Assembly (NCBI GenBank): GCA_023411815.1
Contig: JAEYOJ010000028.1
Coordinates: 1-34,244, forward strand
Length of the DNA: 34,244 nucleotides
Source of the DNA: Pseudomonadota bacterium
GTDB lineage: Bacteria; Desulfobacterota; Desulfovibrionia; Desulfovibrionales; Desulfovibrionaceae
Reading direction: 5' to 3'
The number at the start of each line of letters is the position of its first letter. Position 1 is the stretch's first letter. Under the pieces are notes generated by a model, which saw nothing but the letters and a program-made list of their open reading frames with translations, was not told the DNA's origin and did not search any database. Below, in pieces: positions 27,606 through 34,009 of the stretch. A program made the translations under genes and the position numbers.

Positions 27606-29027
27606 CTAGGCCTCCTCGCCCGTAGTGGCGGTCGCGGTGGTGACGGTGGCGGCAGCGGCGGCAGGGCGACCGATGGGCACGCCGGAGCGGCGCGGGGTGA
27701 AGCGCCAGACCGGGCTGGTCACGGTGCGGTGGACCTCCAGGGCGAAGTTGTACATGCCCTCGAAACCCTCCAGGGCCAGCTTGCGCTCGTGGTTGTGGTC
27801 GCAGAAACCCACGCCGAGCTTGTAGGCTATGGGCCGCTCCTTGACCCCGCCCACCAGGATGTCCACGTCCTTGTCCTTGACAATGCGCGACAGCTCCAGC
27901 GGGTTGGCGTCGTCGATGATGATCGTGCCCTCGTCGGTGATCTCGGCCAGTTCCTTGTAGTCTTCCTCGGTGCCGGTCTGGGAGCCGACCATGACGGTCT
28001 TCATGCCCAGGTGGCGGAAGGCCTTGACCAAGGAGAAGGCCTTGAACGCTCCGCCCACGTAGATGGCGGCCTTCTTGCCCTCCAGGTCCTTGCGCAGGGC
28101 CTTGAGCCTGGGCATGAGACTCGACAGCTCGCCGCGCACCAGCTCCTGGGTGCGACGCAGGAGGTCGGGATCAAAGGGCAGGAATACCTTGGCGATGTCG
28201 TACAGGGCCTGGGCCATGTCCTCGATGCCGAAGTAGGACACGCGCATGAAGGGCACGCCGTACTTGTCCTGCATGATCTTGGCGAGGTCCATGGTCGCGC
28301 CCGAGCACTGCACCACGTTGAGCCCCGCGCCGTGACAGCGGCGGATGTCGTCCACCCGGCCGTCGCCCGTGATGTTGGCCACGACCTGGATGCCCATCTT
28401 CCTGAAGTACTCGCGCACGAGCCAGATCTCGCCGGCCAGGTTGAAGTCCCCGAGGATGTTCACGGACAGGGGCGATATGCCCGTGGTGTCGCCCGTGCCC
28501 ACCAGCCGCGCCATGGCCTGGCAGGCGGCCAGGTAGCCGGCGCGCTTGTTGCCCTTGAAGCCCTCGGACATGACCGGGATGACCGGGATGCCTTTCTCCG
28601 CCGTGACCTTGCGGCACACGGCCTGAAGATCGTCGCCGATAAGGCCCACGATGCAGGTCGAGTAGACGAAAGCGGCCTTGGGCTGGTGGCGGTCGATGAG
28701 TTCGACGAGAGAGGCGTACAGCTTCTTCTCGCCGCCGAAGATGACGTCCTTCTCGCGCAGGTCCGTGCTGAAGGACAGGCGGTGCAACTCCGGCCCCGAG
28801 GACAGCGCGCCGCGGATGTCCCAGGTGTATGCCGCGCAGCCGATGGGCCCGTGCACCAGGTGCAGGGCGTCTGCGATGGGGTAGAGCACCACGCGCGAGC
28901 CGCAGAACACGCAGGCCCGCTGGCTGACCGCCCCGGCGAGGCTGTCCTTGTTGCAGGCGATCTCGAAGGCCGTCTCGGCGTTCTTGACCTGTATCTGGTC
29001 CTGGCGTTCCTCGAATATGGTTTCCAT
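27606..29027 (-). CDS. nifE: FeMo-cofactor scaffold protein NifE
   Basis: A 473-residue alpha subunit of the NifEN complex, which receives NifB-co and matures it with Mo and homocitrate. Candidate Fe-S ligands Cys39 (QRACVFCGSR), Cys64 (HGPIGCAAY) and Cys125 (STCIVGLIGDD) are at spacings expected for NifE. The segment VVQCSGATMDLAKIM holds the cysteine that contacts the cofactor in NifE. DGRVDDIRRCH, VGSQTGTEEDY and GVKERPIAYKLG-GFCDHNHER also fit. The C-terminus carries an Ala/Thr-rich tail of about 25 residues absent from textbook NifE. I use the ATG at 29027, with AAGGAG 6 bases upstream; a GTG at 29087 in frame has no site. It is the first gene of the cluster, with a possible sigma-54 promoter about 80 bases upstream. 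Confidence 0.95.
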   Translation of the reverse strand: METIFEERQDQIQVKNAETAFEIACNKDSLAGAVSQRACVFCGSRVVLYPIADALHLVHGPIGCAAYTWDIRGALSSGPELHRLSFSTDLREKDVIFGGEKKLYASLVELIDRHQPKAAFVYSTCIVGLIGDDLQAVCRKVTAEKGIPVIPVMSEGFKGNKRAGYLAACQAMARLVGTGDTTGISPLSVNILGDFNLAGEIWLVREYFRKMGIQVVANITGDGRVDDIRRCHGAGLNVVQCSGATMDLAKIMQDKYGVPFMRVSYFGIEDMAQALYDIAKVFLPFDPDLLRRTQELVRGELSSLMPRLKALRKDLEGKKAAIYVGGAFKAFSLVKAFRHLGMKTVMVGSQTGTEEDYKELAEITDEGTIIIDDANPLELSRIVKDKDVDILVGGVKERPIAYKLGVGFCDHNHERKLALEGFEGMYNFALEVHRTVTSPVWRFTPRRSGVPIGRPAAAAATVTTATATTGEEA

Positions 29028-29118
29028 TTCCGGCTCCTTGCGGCCGCTTTCCGGTCTATTCCCGCAGTCAGACTCGCCTGTGGTCACGGTTATCCCGGGT
29101 TTGCGACAGGTTGATTAG

Positions 29119-29134
29119 TACAAGGAGTGTTCCA
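29119..29134 (-). promoter_or_regulatory. Sigma-54-like -24/-12 promoter for nifENB
   Basis: On the minus strand the sequence is TGGAAC-N5-TTGTA, against the consensus TGGCAC-N5-TTGCA. The -24 GG is present and the -12 GC is GT. Transcription would start near 29109, giving a leader of about 80 bases before nifE. Most nif operons of proteobacteria use this promoter class; the fit here is moderate. Confidence 0.45.
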
Positions 29135-29188
29135 TGCCGTTTACTGCCCGAATTAAAAGGATATTTATGGATATGAAGGCCGCAGGCC

Positions 29189-29206
29189 AATGTGGAGCCC
29201 TACATT
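29189..29206. promoter_or_regulatory. Inverted repeat upstream of the nif promoter
   Basis: AATGT (29189-29193) and ACATT (29202-29206) form an 18-bp inverted repeat about 85 bases upstream of the expected nif start. It contains TGT-N8-ACA; the classic NifA site is TGT-N10-ACA, so the spacing is 2 bases short. An activator site is plausible, its regulator unknown. Confidence 0.4.
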
Positions 29207-29383
29207 TGTGAAGGTGAAAGCCTTCAAAAACGTAGCAGATGCATTGCCTGGCGGTTTGCTGTAAAAGGCAGGGCTTGGATTTTCGGCTGGGGCAGGGTTC
29301 TTGCTGTCTTTTCGGCGCGGGCCGCGACCGTCCGGGACCCCCCTGTCAGGCGACAACGAATCGCGGCTCCGCTATTCCGCTCC

Positions 29384-29432
29384 GCAGCGACGCATGGCGT
29401 CTCTTGCCGACAAGCCGCCATGCGTCGGCTGC
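29384..29432. other. Long imperfect hairpin, about 16-bp stem
   Basis: CGACGCATGGCG (29388-29399) pairs perfectly with CGCCATGCGTCG (29416-29427). The stem extends outward by GCAG / CTGC with one bulged G at 29428. The 16-base loop contains its own CTTG / CAAG pairing. No T-run follows. It lies between two divergent genes, so it is not an ordinary terminator. Confidence 0.55.
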
Positions 29433-29489
29433 GTTTCGCTGTCCGCAATCAGGACGCCAGCCGGCATTTGGGCAGAAGCCAGGAGCTAC

Positions 29490-29597
29490 AGCACCTTGCA
29501 AATGAAATGAAAATGGGGGGTGCAGGGAGCGCCGCTCCCTGCCGGGAGAGAGTCTGAGAGAGGGCGGCGCCCTCTCTCAGGTCAAATGCAAGATGCT
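29490..29597 (+). repeat. Dispersed double-hairpin repeat, copy 9 (full length, best ends)
   Basis: The inverted ends are AGCACCTTGCAAAT (29490-29503) and AAATGCAAGATGCT (29584-29597), matching at 11 of 14 positions. Inside are GAAATGAAAATGGGGGG, hairpin A (GCAGGGAGC / GCTCCCTGC) and hairpin B (GAGAGAGGGC / GCCCTCTCTC). It corresponds base for base with copy 4 in opposite orientation. It is the only long copy placed in front of a gene: its end is 31 bases before the molybdopterin oxidoreductase start. Confidence 0.9.
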
Positions 29598-29628
29598 TTA
29601 GCCGCACCAGCGGAAGGAGATCAGGCAC

Positions 29629-31590
29629 ATGACCAAGCGCGTCATAACCACCTGTACCCGCGACTGTCCTGGCTGCTGCGGCCTCGTGGCCGAGGTGCGC
29701 GGTGGGCGCGTGTTTTCGCTCACGGGCGACCCGGACCACCCTGTGACGCGCGGCCGGGCCTGCGGCAAGACGAACGCCTACGTGAAGCGGCTGGCGCACC
29801 CCGAGCGCGTGCTGCACCCCCTGCGCAAGAGTGGCGGCAAATCCGGAACGTGGCTGCGCGTGTCCTGGGACCAGGTCCTGGACGAGCTGTCCGAACAGCT
29901 GCTGGCAGCCCTGGAAAAACTTGGGCCGGAGAGCATCCTGAACTACCAGGGCTTCGGCGAGCGCACGGCGCTGACCATCCTCAACGCCCGCTTCTTCGCC
30001 CTGCTCGGCGGCGCGACCACCCTGACCGGCACCCTGTGCAGCGGCACAGCCATCGCGGCCCAGAACCTGGACATGGGCCGGCGCATCTCCCACGATCCCC
30101 TGGACCACATGAATTCGCGTGCCATCGTGCTTTGGGGCCGCAATCCGGCCGTGACCCAGGCCCCCATGACGCCGCTTTTGCGCGCGGCCAGGGAACGCCA
30201 GCAGGCGCCTATCCTGCTCATCGATCCCGTGCGCAGCGAGACCGCCAAGGCCCTGGCCGACCATTTTATCCAGCCCAGGCCGGGCATGGACGGCTTTCTG
30301 GCCCTGGCCGCCGCGCGCATCGTCCTGGACGAGGGCCTGGAGGACGGTATCTTCCTGGCCAACCACACGGACCATGCCCATGAGTACCTGGACCTGCTCA
30401 GGCAACAGGACCTGGGCCGGCTGCTGGCGGCCTGCGACGTGCCCGAGGCCGACGCGCGGCTGCTGGCCAGGACCATGACCAAGCGTCCAGCGGCCGTGCT
30501 GCTGGGCTGGGGCCTGCACCGCCACAAGCAGGCCCACCACAGCATACGCGCCATCGACGCCCTGGCCGCGCTCACGGGCAACATCGGCCTGCCGGGCGGC
30601 GGCGTGTCCCAGGGCTTCGACGAGTACGGACCATATGATCAATCCCTGTGGGGCGAGGACCTGCACCCGCCGCGCAGGAAGCTGTCCATGCCGCGCATCG
30701 GCGCGGAAATCCTGGCCGCCCAGCAATCGGCCACGCCCCTACGGGTAGCGGTGGTCAGCGCGGCCAACCCCGTATGCATGGCTCCCAACTCCGCGCTCGT
30801 GGCCAAGGCCCTGGACGCCATTCCCTTCGTGGCCCACATGGGCCACTTCCTGGACGACACCTCGGACCACGCTGACCTGTTCCTGCCTTGCGCGGCCTTC
30901 CTGGAGGAGACGGACATCGTGGCGGGCTACGGGCACAATTTCGTGGGACCTGTGAACAAGGCCATGGAGCCGCCGGGAGAGTGCCGGCCCATGTTCCACA
31001 TCTTCCGCGACCTGGCCCGGCGCATCCCGGCCGCCGGAATGCTCGACCGCTCCGACGAGGAGTGGCTGCGCCGCTTGGTGCGGCCTTTGGCGGACGCCGG
31101 AGTGAACCTGGAGCGCATCATGGCCGGGCCCGTGCGCATCCCCTGGGCGCCCATGGCTCCCTACGCGGACAGGCACTTCCCCACGGACACCGGCAACTTC
31201 CGCTTCCTGACCGAATTCGGTCTGCGTGAGCCCGATAATGATGGCGGCTACCACTTCCTGACCACGGGCGGGCCGCGCCAGATATGCTCCGAGCGGACCA
31301 TGGACAGCCACACGCCCCTGCCCGTGCTGCGCGTGCACCCCGATGAGGCCGCGCGGCAAGGCCTGGCCGACGGCGACGAGGCCGTGATCGGCAACGGCAA
31401 GGGCGAACTGCGCGTGACGCTCAAGCTGGACGCGGGCCTGCGCCGGGACACCCTGGTCGCGGAGCGCGGCGGCTGGCTCAAGGCCGGCCACGGCGTGAAC
31501 CTGCTCACCACGGACGAGGAGAGCGACCTGGGCCAGGGCACGCCTTATTATGGGGCGAGGGTGTGGTTGAGGGCGAGAAAAGAGGCATAA
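29629..31590 (+). CDS. Cytoplasmic molybdopterin oxidoreductase, unassigned substrate
   Basis: A 653-residue DMSO-reductase-superfamily enzyme (Mo or W bis-MGD). It opens with an Fe-S motif, Cys9-x3-Cys13-x2/3-Cys16/17 and Cys45, in the pattern CTRDCPGCCG ... GRACGK. GDPDHPVTRGRACGK and WDQVLDELSEQL are typical. The metal-binding loop is near LCSGTA (136-141); whether Cys137 or Ser138 is the metal ligand cannot be told. Later motifs include LWGRNPAVTQAP, NIGLPGGGV and ADLFLPCAAFLEETDIV. The C-terminal MGD-binding domain (about 540-650) ends ESDLGQGTPYYG. No Tat signal, so it is cytoplasmic. AAGGAG lies 10 bases before the ATG. No electron-transfer or membrane subunit is adjacent. It may be formate dehydrogenase-, thiosulfate reductase- or hydratase-like; I cannot choose. 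Confidence 0.85.
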   Translation: MTKRVITTCTRDCPGCCGLVAEVRGGRVFSLTGDPDHPVTRGRACGKTNAYVKRLAHPERVLHPLRKSGGKSGTWLRVSWDQVLDELSEQLLAALEKLGPESILNYQGFGERTALTILNARFFALLGGATTLTGTLCSGTAIAAQNLDMGRRISHDPLDHMNSRAIVLWGRNPAVTQAPMTPLLRAARERQQAPILLIDPVRSETAKALADHFIQPRPGMDGFLALAAARIVLDEGLEDGIFLANHTDHAHEYLDLLRQQDLGRLLAACDVPEADARLLARTMTKRPAAVLLGWGLHRHKQAHHSIRAIDALAALTGNIGLPGGGVSQGFDEYGPYDQSLWGEDLHPPRRKLSMPRIGAEILAAQQSATPLRVAVVSAANPVCMAPNSALVAKALDAIPFVAHMGHFLDDTSDHADLFLPCAAFLEETDIVAGYGHNFVGPVNKAMEPPGECRPMFHIFRDLARRIPAAGMLDRSDEEWLRRLVRPLADAGVNLERIMAGPVRIPWAPMAPYADRHFPTDTGNFRFLTEFGLREPDNDGGYHFLTTGGPRQICSERTMDSHTPLPVLRVHPDEAARQGLADGDEAVIGNGKGELRVTLKLDAGLRRDTLVAERGGWLKAGHGVNLLTTDEESDLGQGTPYYGARVWLRARKEA

Positions 31591-31593
31591 AAA

Positions 31594-31658
31594 CTGGAGA
31601 GTGGTCTTTCCCCTCTCCAGACCTCACCTCACCAGGGGCGGGCGCACCCCTGGACCCG
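31594..31658 (-). repeat. Dispersed double-hairpin repeat, copy 10
   Basis: On the plus strand: CTGGAGAG (31594-31601) pairs with CTCTCCAG (31613-31620), then CCAGGGG (31632-31638) pairs with CCCCTGG (31647-31653), followed by GACCC. The order is reversed relative to copies 6-9. It begins 3 bases after the molybdopterin oxidoreductase stop, between that gene and a convergent EF-hand gene. Confidence 0.75.
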
Positions 31659-31695
31659 CGTATTCAGTAGGTGATGCATTCGTGGCGGCGCGGCA

Positions 31696-31983
31696 TCAAC
31701 CATTGTCCATCAGCACCTCCTCCAGTTCCTCGGGCCCGACCTCGCCATCCAGATTTAGGTCGAATTCGTCGAAGCCGCGATCATCCAGGCGCGGATCGGC
31801 CGCTCTGGCGAATTCCTCGCGCGACAACCCGCCGCTCAGGTCCAGATCATAAGCCGAGAATTCGCTCATGGGGCCCCGCCAGGCCTCCACTTCGCTAGCG
31901 GACAGCTCCTGGGCCGGTACCCGTGCGGACCAGGCCGCCAGAAGCACTGCCGTTGACAGAACGGCCATCGTCATCCGTTTCAT
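31696..31983 (-). CDS. Small secreted EF-hand protein
   Basis: A 95-residue protein with a signal peptide (1-25, ending RVPAQ) and a pair of EF-hand loops: DLDLSGGLSREE (46-57) and DLNLDGEVGPEE (75-86). The phrase EFSAYDLD-LSREEFARA closely parallels DFSSYDLD-ISRDEFERA in the 258-residue protein next door, so the two are paralogs. AGGAG lies about 6 bases before the ATG at 31983; an upstream in-frame ATG (32004) would put 7 residues before the signal peptide. A terminator separates it from the neighbour, so each is expressed on its own. Role unknown. Confidence 0.82.
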   Translation of the reverse strand: MKRMTMAVLSTAVLLAAWSARVPAQELSASEVEAWRGPMSEFSAYDLDLSGGLSREEFARAADPRLDDRGFDEFDLNLDGEVGPEELEEVLMDNG

Positions 31984-32115
31984 GGTTTCTCCTGCAGCGG
32001 GCATGGCTTGCCCTATTTCCCATAGAATCTAGCCTGACGCGCAGCGATGTCGAGCCTTTTTGGGCCACGAGCAAATACCTTTCACTTGGCCTATGTGATC
32101 CGAGCGATGAAAATG

Positions 32116-32142
32116 CCCGGCCCCCTGAGGAAGGGGGCCGGG
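32116..32142 (-). terminator. Terminator after the tandem EF-hand gene
   Basis: A perfect 11-bp stem, CCCGGCCCCCT (32116-32126) with AGGGGGCCGGG (32132-32142). On the minus strand it is followed by CATTTTC. It lies 38 bases after the EF-hand gene stop. Confidence 0.75.
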
Positions 32143-32166
32143 GCGGGGGGAGGGGTTAGGGTAAGG
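32133..32166 (+). other. G-run cluster with quadruplex potential
   Basis: Six runs of three or more G occur within 34 bases (GGGGG, GGGG, GGGGGG, GGGG, GGG, GGG), separated by 1-3 bases. This easily satisfies the G-quadruplex pattern on the plus strand. The matching minus-strand transcript is C-rich here, right after the EF-hand stop. Confidence 0.6.
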
Positions 32167-32180
32167 GAGCTATTGAAATA

Positions 32181-32957
32181 TTATTGCTGCTGGCCGCTGG
32201 AAGTCATGCCGCCGGTCTGGCCGGATGTCTGGCCGGGCGTCTGGCTTTCGGTCATGCCGGGCTGCTCCTGCGTGCTCATCTCCTGCTGACCCTGGGGACT
32301 GGTCATTCCGGGCTGGCTGCCGGACTGACCCTGGGCGCCCATTTCCTGCTGGCCCTGCTGGCCGCCGCTCTCTATGGGTATTGCCTGCTCGCTCATCTGC
32401 ATCTTGGCCTTGTCGAACTCCTCTTCGTCGAGCACGCCGTCCTTATCGACGTCGAATTGCTGGAAGAGCCGCTCGGCCTCGCCCTGTTGCTCCGCGGGCA
32501 CGGCCATCTTGAACTCTTCCTGGCTGATGTTCTGGTCCTGGTCCACGTCGGCGTCGTCAAAGTCCATGTCCTGGATATTCTGCTGTCCCTGCTGGGATGC
32601 GGCGTCGAACTCGCGCTGGCTGATGACGCCGTCCTTGTCGGCGTCGAGTTCCTCGAACTGCATCTGCAGCGGCCCGCCTTGCTGGCCTTGCTGAGCCTGT
32701 TGTCCCGCCGGCTGCTCTTGGGCGCCCATCTCCTGCTGGCCTTGCTGGCCCTGCTGGGCTCGCTCGAACTCGTCCCTGGAGATGTTCTTGTCCTGGTCGA
32801 GGTCATAGCTGGAGAAGTCCGACTGGCCTTGATCCTGCTGGCTTTGCTGTCGGCTGTCCTGCTCGTCCTCGCCGATTCCGAAGAGAGCGGCATTGGCCGG
32901 AGCCTGAATGAGCACTACAGCTGCCAGTATGCTTAGTATTTTGATGAGCCTTTTCAT
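32181..32957 (-). CDS. Secreted Q/G-rich protein with four EF-hands
   Basis: A 258-residue exported protein with a signal peptide (1-23, ending APANA). It has four EF-hand loops: 52-63 (DLDQDKNISRDE), 105-116 (DADKDGVISQRE), 137-148 (DVDQDQNISQEE) and 169-180 (DVDKDGVLDEEE). Loops 1 and 3 share DQ-N-IS, and loops 2 and 4 share D-DKDGV, which points to duplication of an EF pair. Gln-rich linkers repeat a QQGQQEMGAQ unit near 71-80 and 200-209 and a variant (QGQQEMSTQEQPG) later; the C-terminus (about 190-258) is a disordered Gln/Gly/Ser/Thr tail. GGAGG lies 6 bases before the ATG. It may bind Ca in the periplasm or outside the cell. The repeats make this region prone to length variation. A strong terminator follows. 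Confidence 0.85.
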   Translation of the reverse strand: MKRLIKILSILAAVVLIQAPANAALFGIGEDEQDSRQQSQQDQGQSDFSSYDLDQDKNISRDEFERAQQGQQGQQEMGAQEQPAGQQAQQGQQGGPLQMQFEELDADKDGVISQREFDAASQQGQQNIQDMDFDDADVDQDQNISQEEFKMAVPAEQQGEAERLFQQFDVDKDGVLDEEEFDKAKMQMSEQAIPIESGGQQGQQEMGAQGQSGSQPGMTSPQGQQEMSTQEQPGMTESQTPGQTSGQTGGMTSSGQQQ

Positions 32958-33595
32958 GGGATACCTCCATGGATTCGCTTCTAAACTTCCACATGTCTTC
33001 TCATGCGTGATAGTCCATGGTGTTTCTCAGATGAAATTATTAAGTCATTGGCCAAGAATAAGCCTGTCGGAATATGTCGGACATGCTCATGAGAGCAATT
33101 AGACATGCTTTTTTTTTCTTAATGATGCAGGTATAATAATTATACTCAGCAAAGTGCATGCTTTTTTGCCTGAAGAATTTTTTAAGTAAGTATAAGCTTC
33201 CATGCTTAATGCCAAATTAATGTATGCTCTGAAAATATTATTAAATGATTTTATTGTGTGAATAGGAAGCTGTGTATCAAAGCATCTTGCTGCTAGCAGG
33301 CTATGTACCGGTTGCGATTGTCGGTGGGGGGGAATGGCGCGCATAAGGCCTTTAAAGGACAGAGTTGGTGGCTGGACTGGCCGCCCTTGTCAGCCTTCCT
33401 CGCGCCACGGCAACCGAGAGGCTCGCCGGATTGGCCTCATGCCTCTCGGGCAGCGCGCGCCTCGGCGGTCAGGCCGAGATTGTCCGGCTTACCGAGCGGG
33501 AGCCTCTGGCCGCAAAAAAGCGAGCCCCTGAGGGCTCGCTTTCATGCGCGGTCTTTTTGACTGGCCGGAAAGTCGTGCCGGCCCACCGAACGCCA
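32958..33595. other. AT-rich intergenic island, 638 bases
   Basis: From about 33040 to 33300 the sequence is strikingly AT-rich compared with the rest. It holds a T9 run near 33110, a near-perfect palindrome GTATAAT-A-ATTATAC at 33131-33145 (a TATAAT-like -10 on both strands), and ATTATTAAATGATTTTATT. The EF-hand promoter must lie in its left part. The speD terminator lies at 33513-33542. An 81-codon minus-strand ORF (33099-33344) and a plus-strand ORF (33303-33560) show no family features. Confidence 0.5.
33513..33542 (-). terminator. Rho-independent terminator of speD
   Basis: AGCGAGCCC (33519-33527) pairs with GGGCTCGCT (33532-33540), loop CTGA. On the minus strand it is followed by TTTTT. 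It lies about 55 bases after the speD stop. Confidence 0.88.
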
Positions 33596-34009
33596 TCAGG
33601 CCAGGGCGAGTTTCGCCTGTACGGTGCGGGCCGGTGACGCGGCGCTACGGCCGATGCGTCTGCCGCGAGGCAGGACCTTCATGGAGTGGCCTTCGGCGCG
33701 CAGAAATTTGCAAAGCAGGTCGCAAGCCTTGGAGGGCCGCGCGGCGTCGCCGGAAGTGAAGATGTCCACGGCGGCGTAACCCAAGGTGGGCCATGTATGG
33801 ATTGATATGTGCGATTCCGCCAGGAGCCCCAAAGCCGTAACCCCTTGATTGGGGATCTTGTGGCTGCTTAACTGGAGCAGGGCGGAGAGGGAAGTTTCGC
33901 TGACTTTGGCGATGGCTTCGCGGATGCGCTGCTCATCGTTCAGGATTTCGACCGGGCAGCCGGTCAACTCGAGAATGCAGTGATTCCCGAGACTGGCGCT
34001 TTTCATCAT
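33596..34009 (-). CDS. speD: S-adenosylmethionine decarboxylase proenzyme
   Basis: A 137-residue prokaryotic-type AdoMetDC, which makes decarboxylated SAM for spermidine synthesis. The autocleavage site is in LLAESHISIHTWPTLGYAAVD: cleavage between Glu65 and Ser66 gives the pyruvoyl group at Ser66. His71 and the later conserved Cys (KACDLL) fit the class. The protein has the bacterial small-subunit length plus an Arg-rich tail (PRGRRIGRSAASPARTV). GGGAGG lies 8 bases before the ATG at 34009. A terminator follows, so it is probably monocistronic. The leader upstream is long. speE, the usual next step, is not in the window. Confidence 0.94.
   Translation of the reverse strand: MMKSASLGNHCILELTGCPVEILNDEQRIREAIAKVSETSLSALLQLSSHKIPNQGVTALGLLAESHISIHTWPTLGYAAVDIFTSGDAARPSKACDLLCKFLRAEGHSMKVLPRGRRIGRSAASPARTVQAKLALA

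Larger units (their letters stand above)
29028..29628. other. Control region between nifE and the molybdopterin gene
   Basis: 601 bases without a convincing gene. From left to right it holds the nifE leader, a sigma-54-like promoter (29119-29134), an inverted repeat (29189-29206), a long hairpin (29384-29432) and repeat copy 9 (29490-29597), which ends 31 bases before the molybdopterin gene. Several short ORFs here have no ribosome site. Confidence 0.6.

Noticed and set aside
29192..29557. Small ORFs in the nif/molybdopterin control region
   Set aside because: No ribosome sites; they cross the long hairpin and the repeat copy.
33099..33344. 81-codon minus-strand ORF in the AT-rich island
   Set aside because: A weak AAAGG lies before the ATG, but the protein shows no signal peptide, membrane segment or family pattern.
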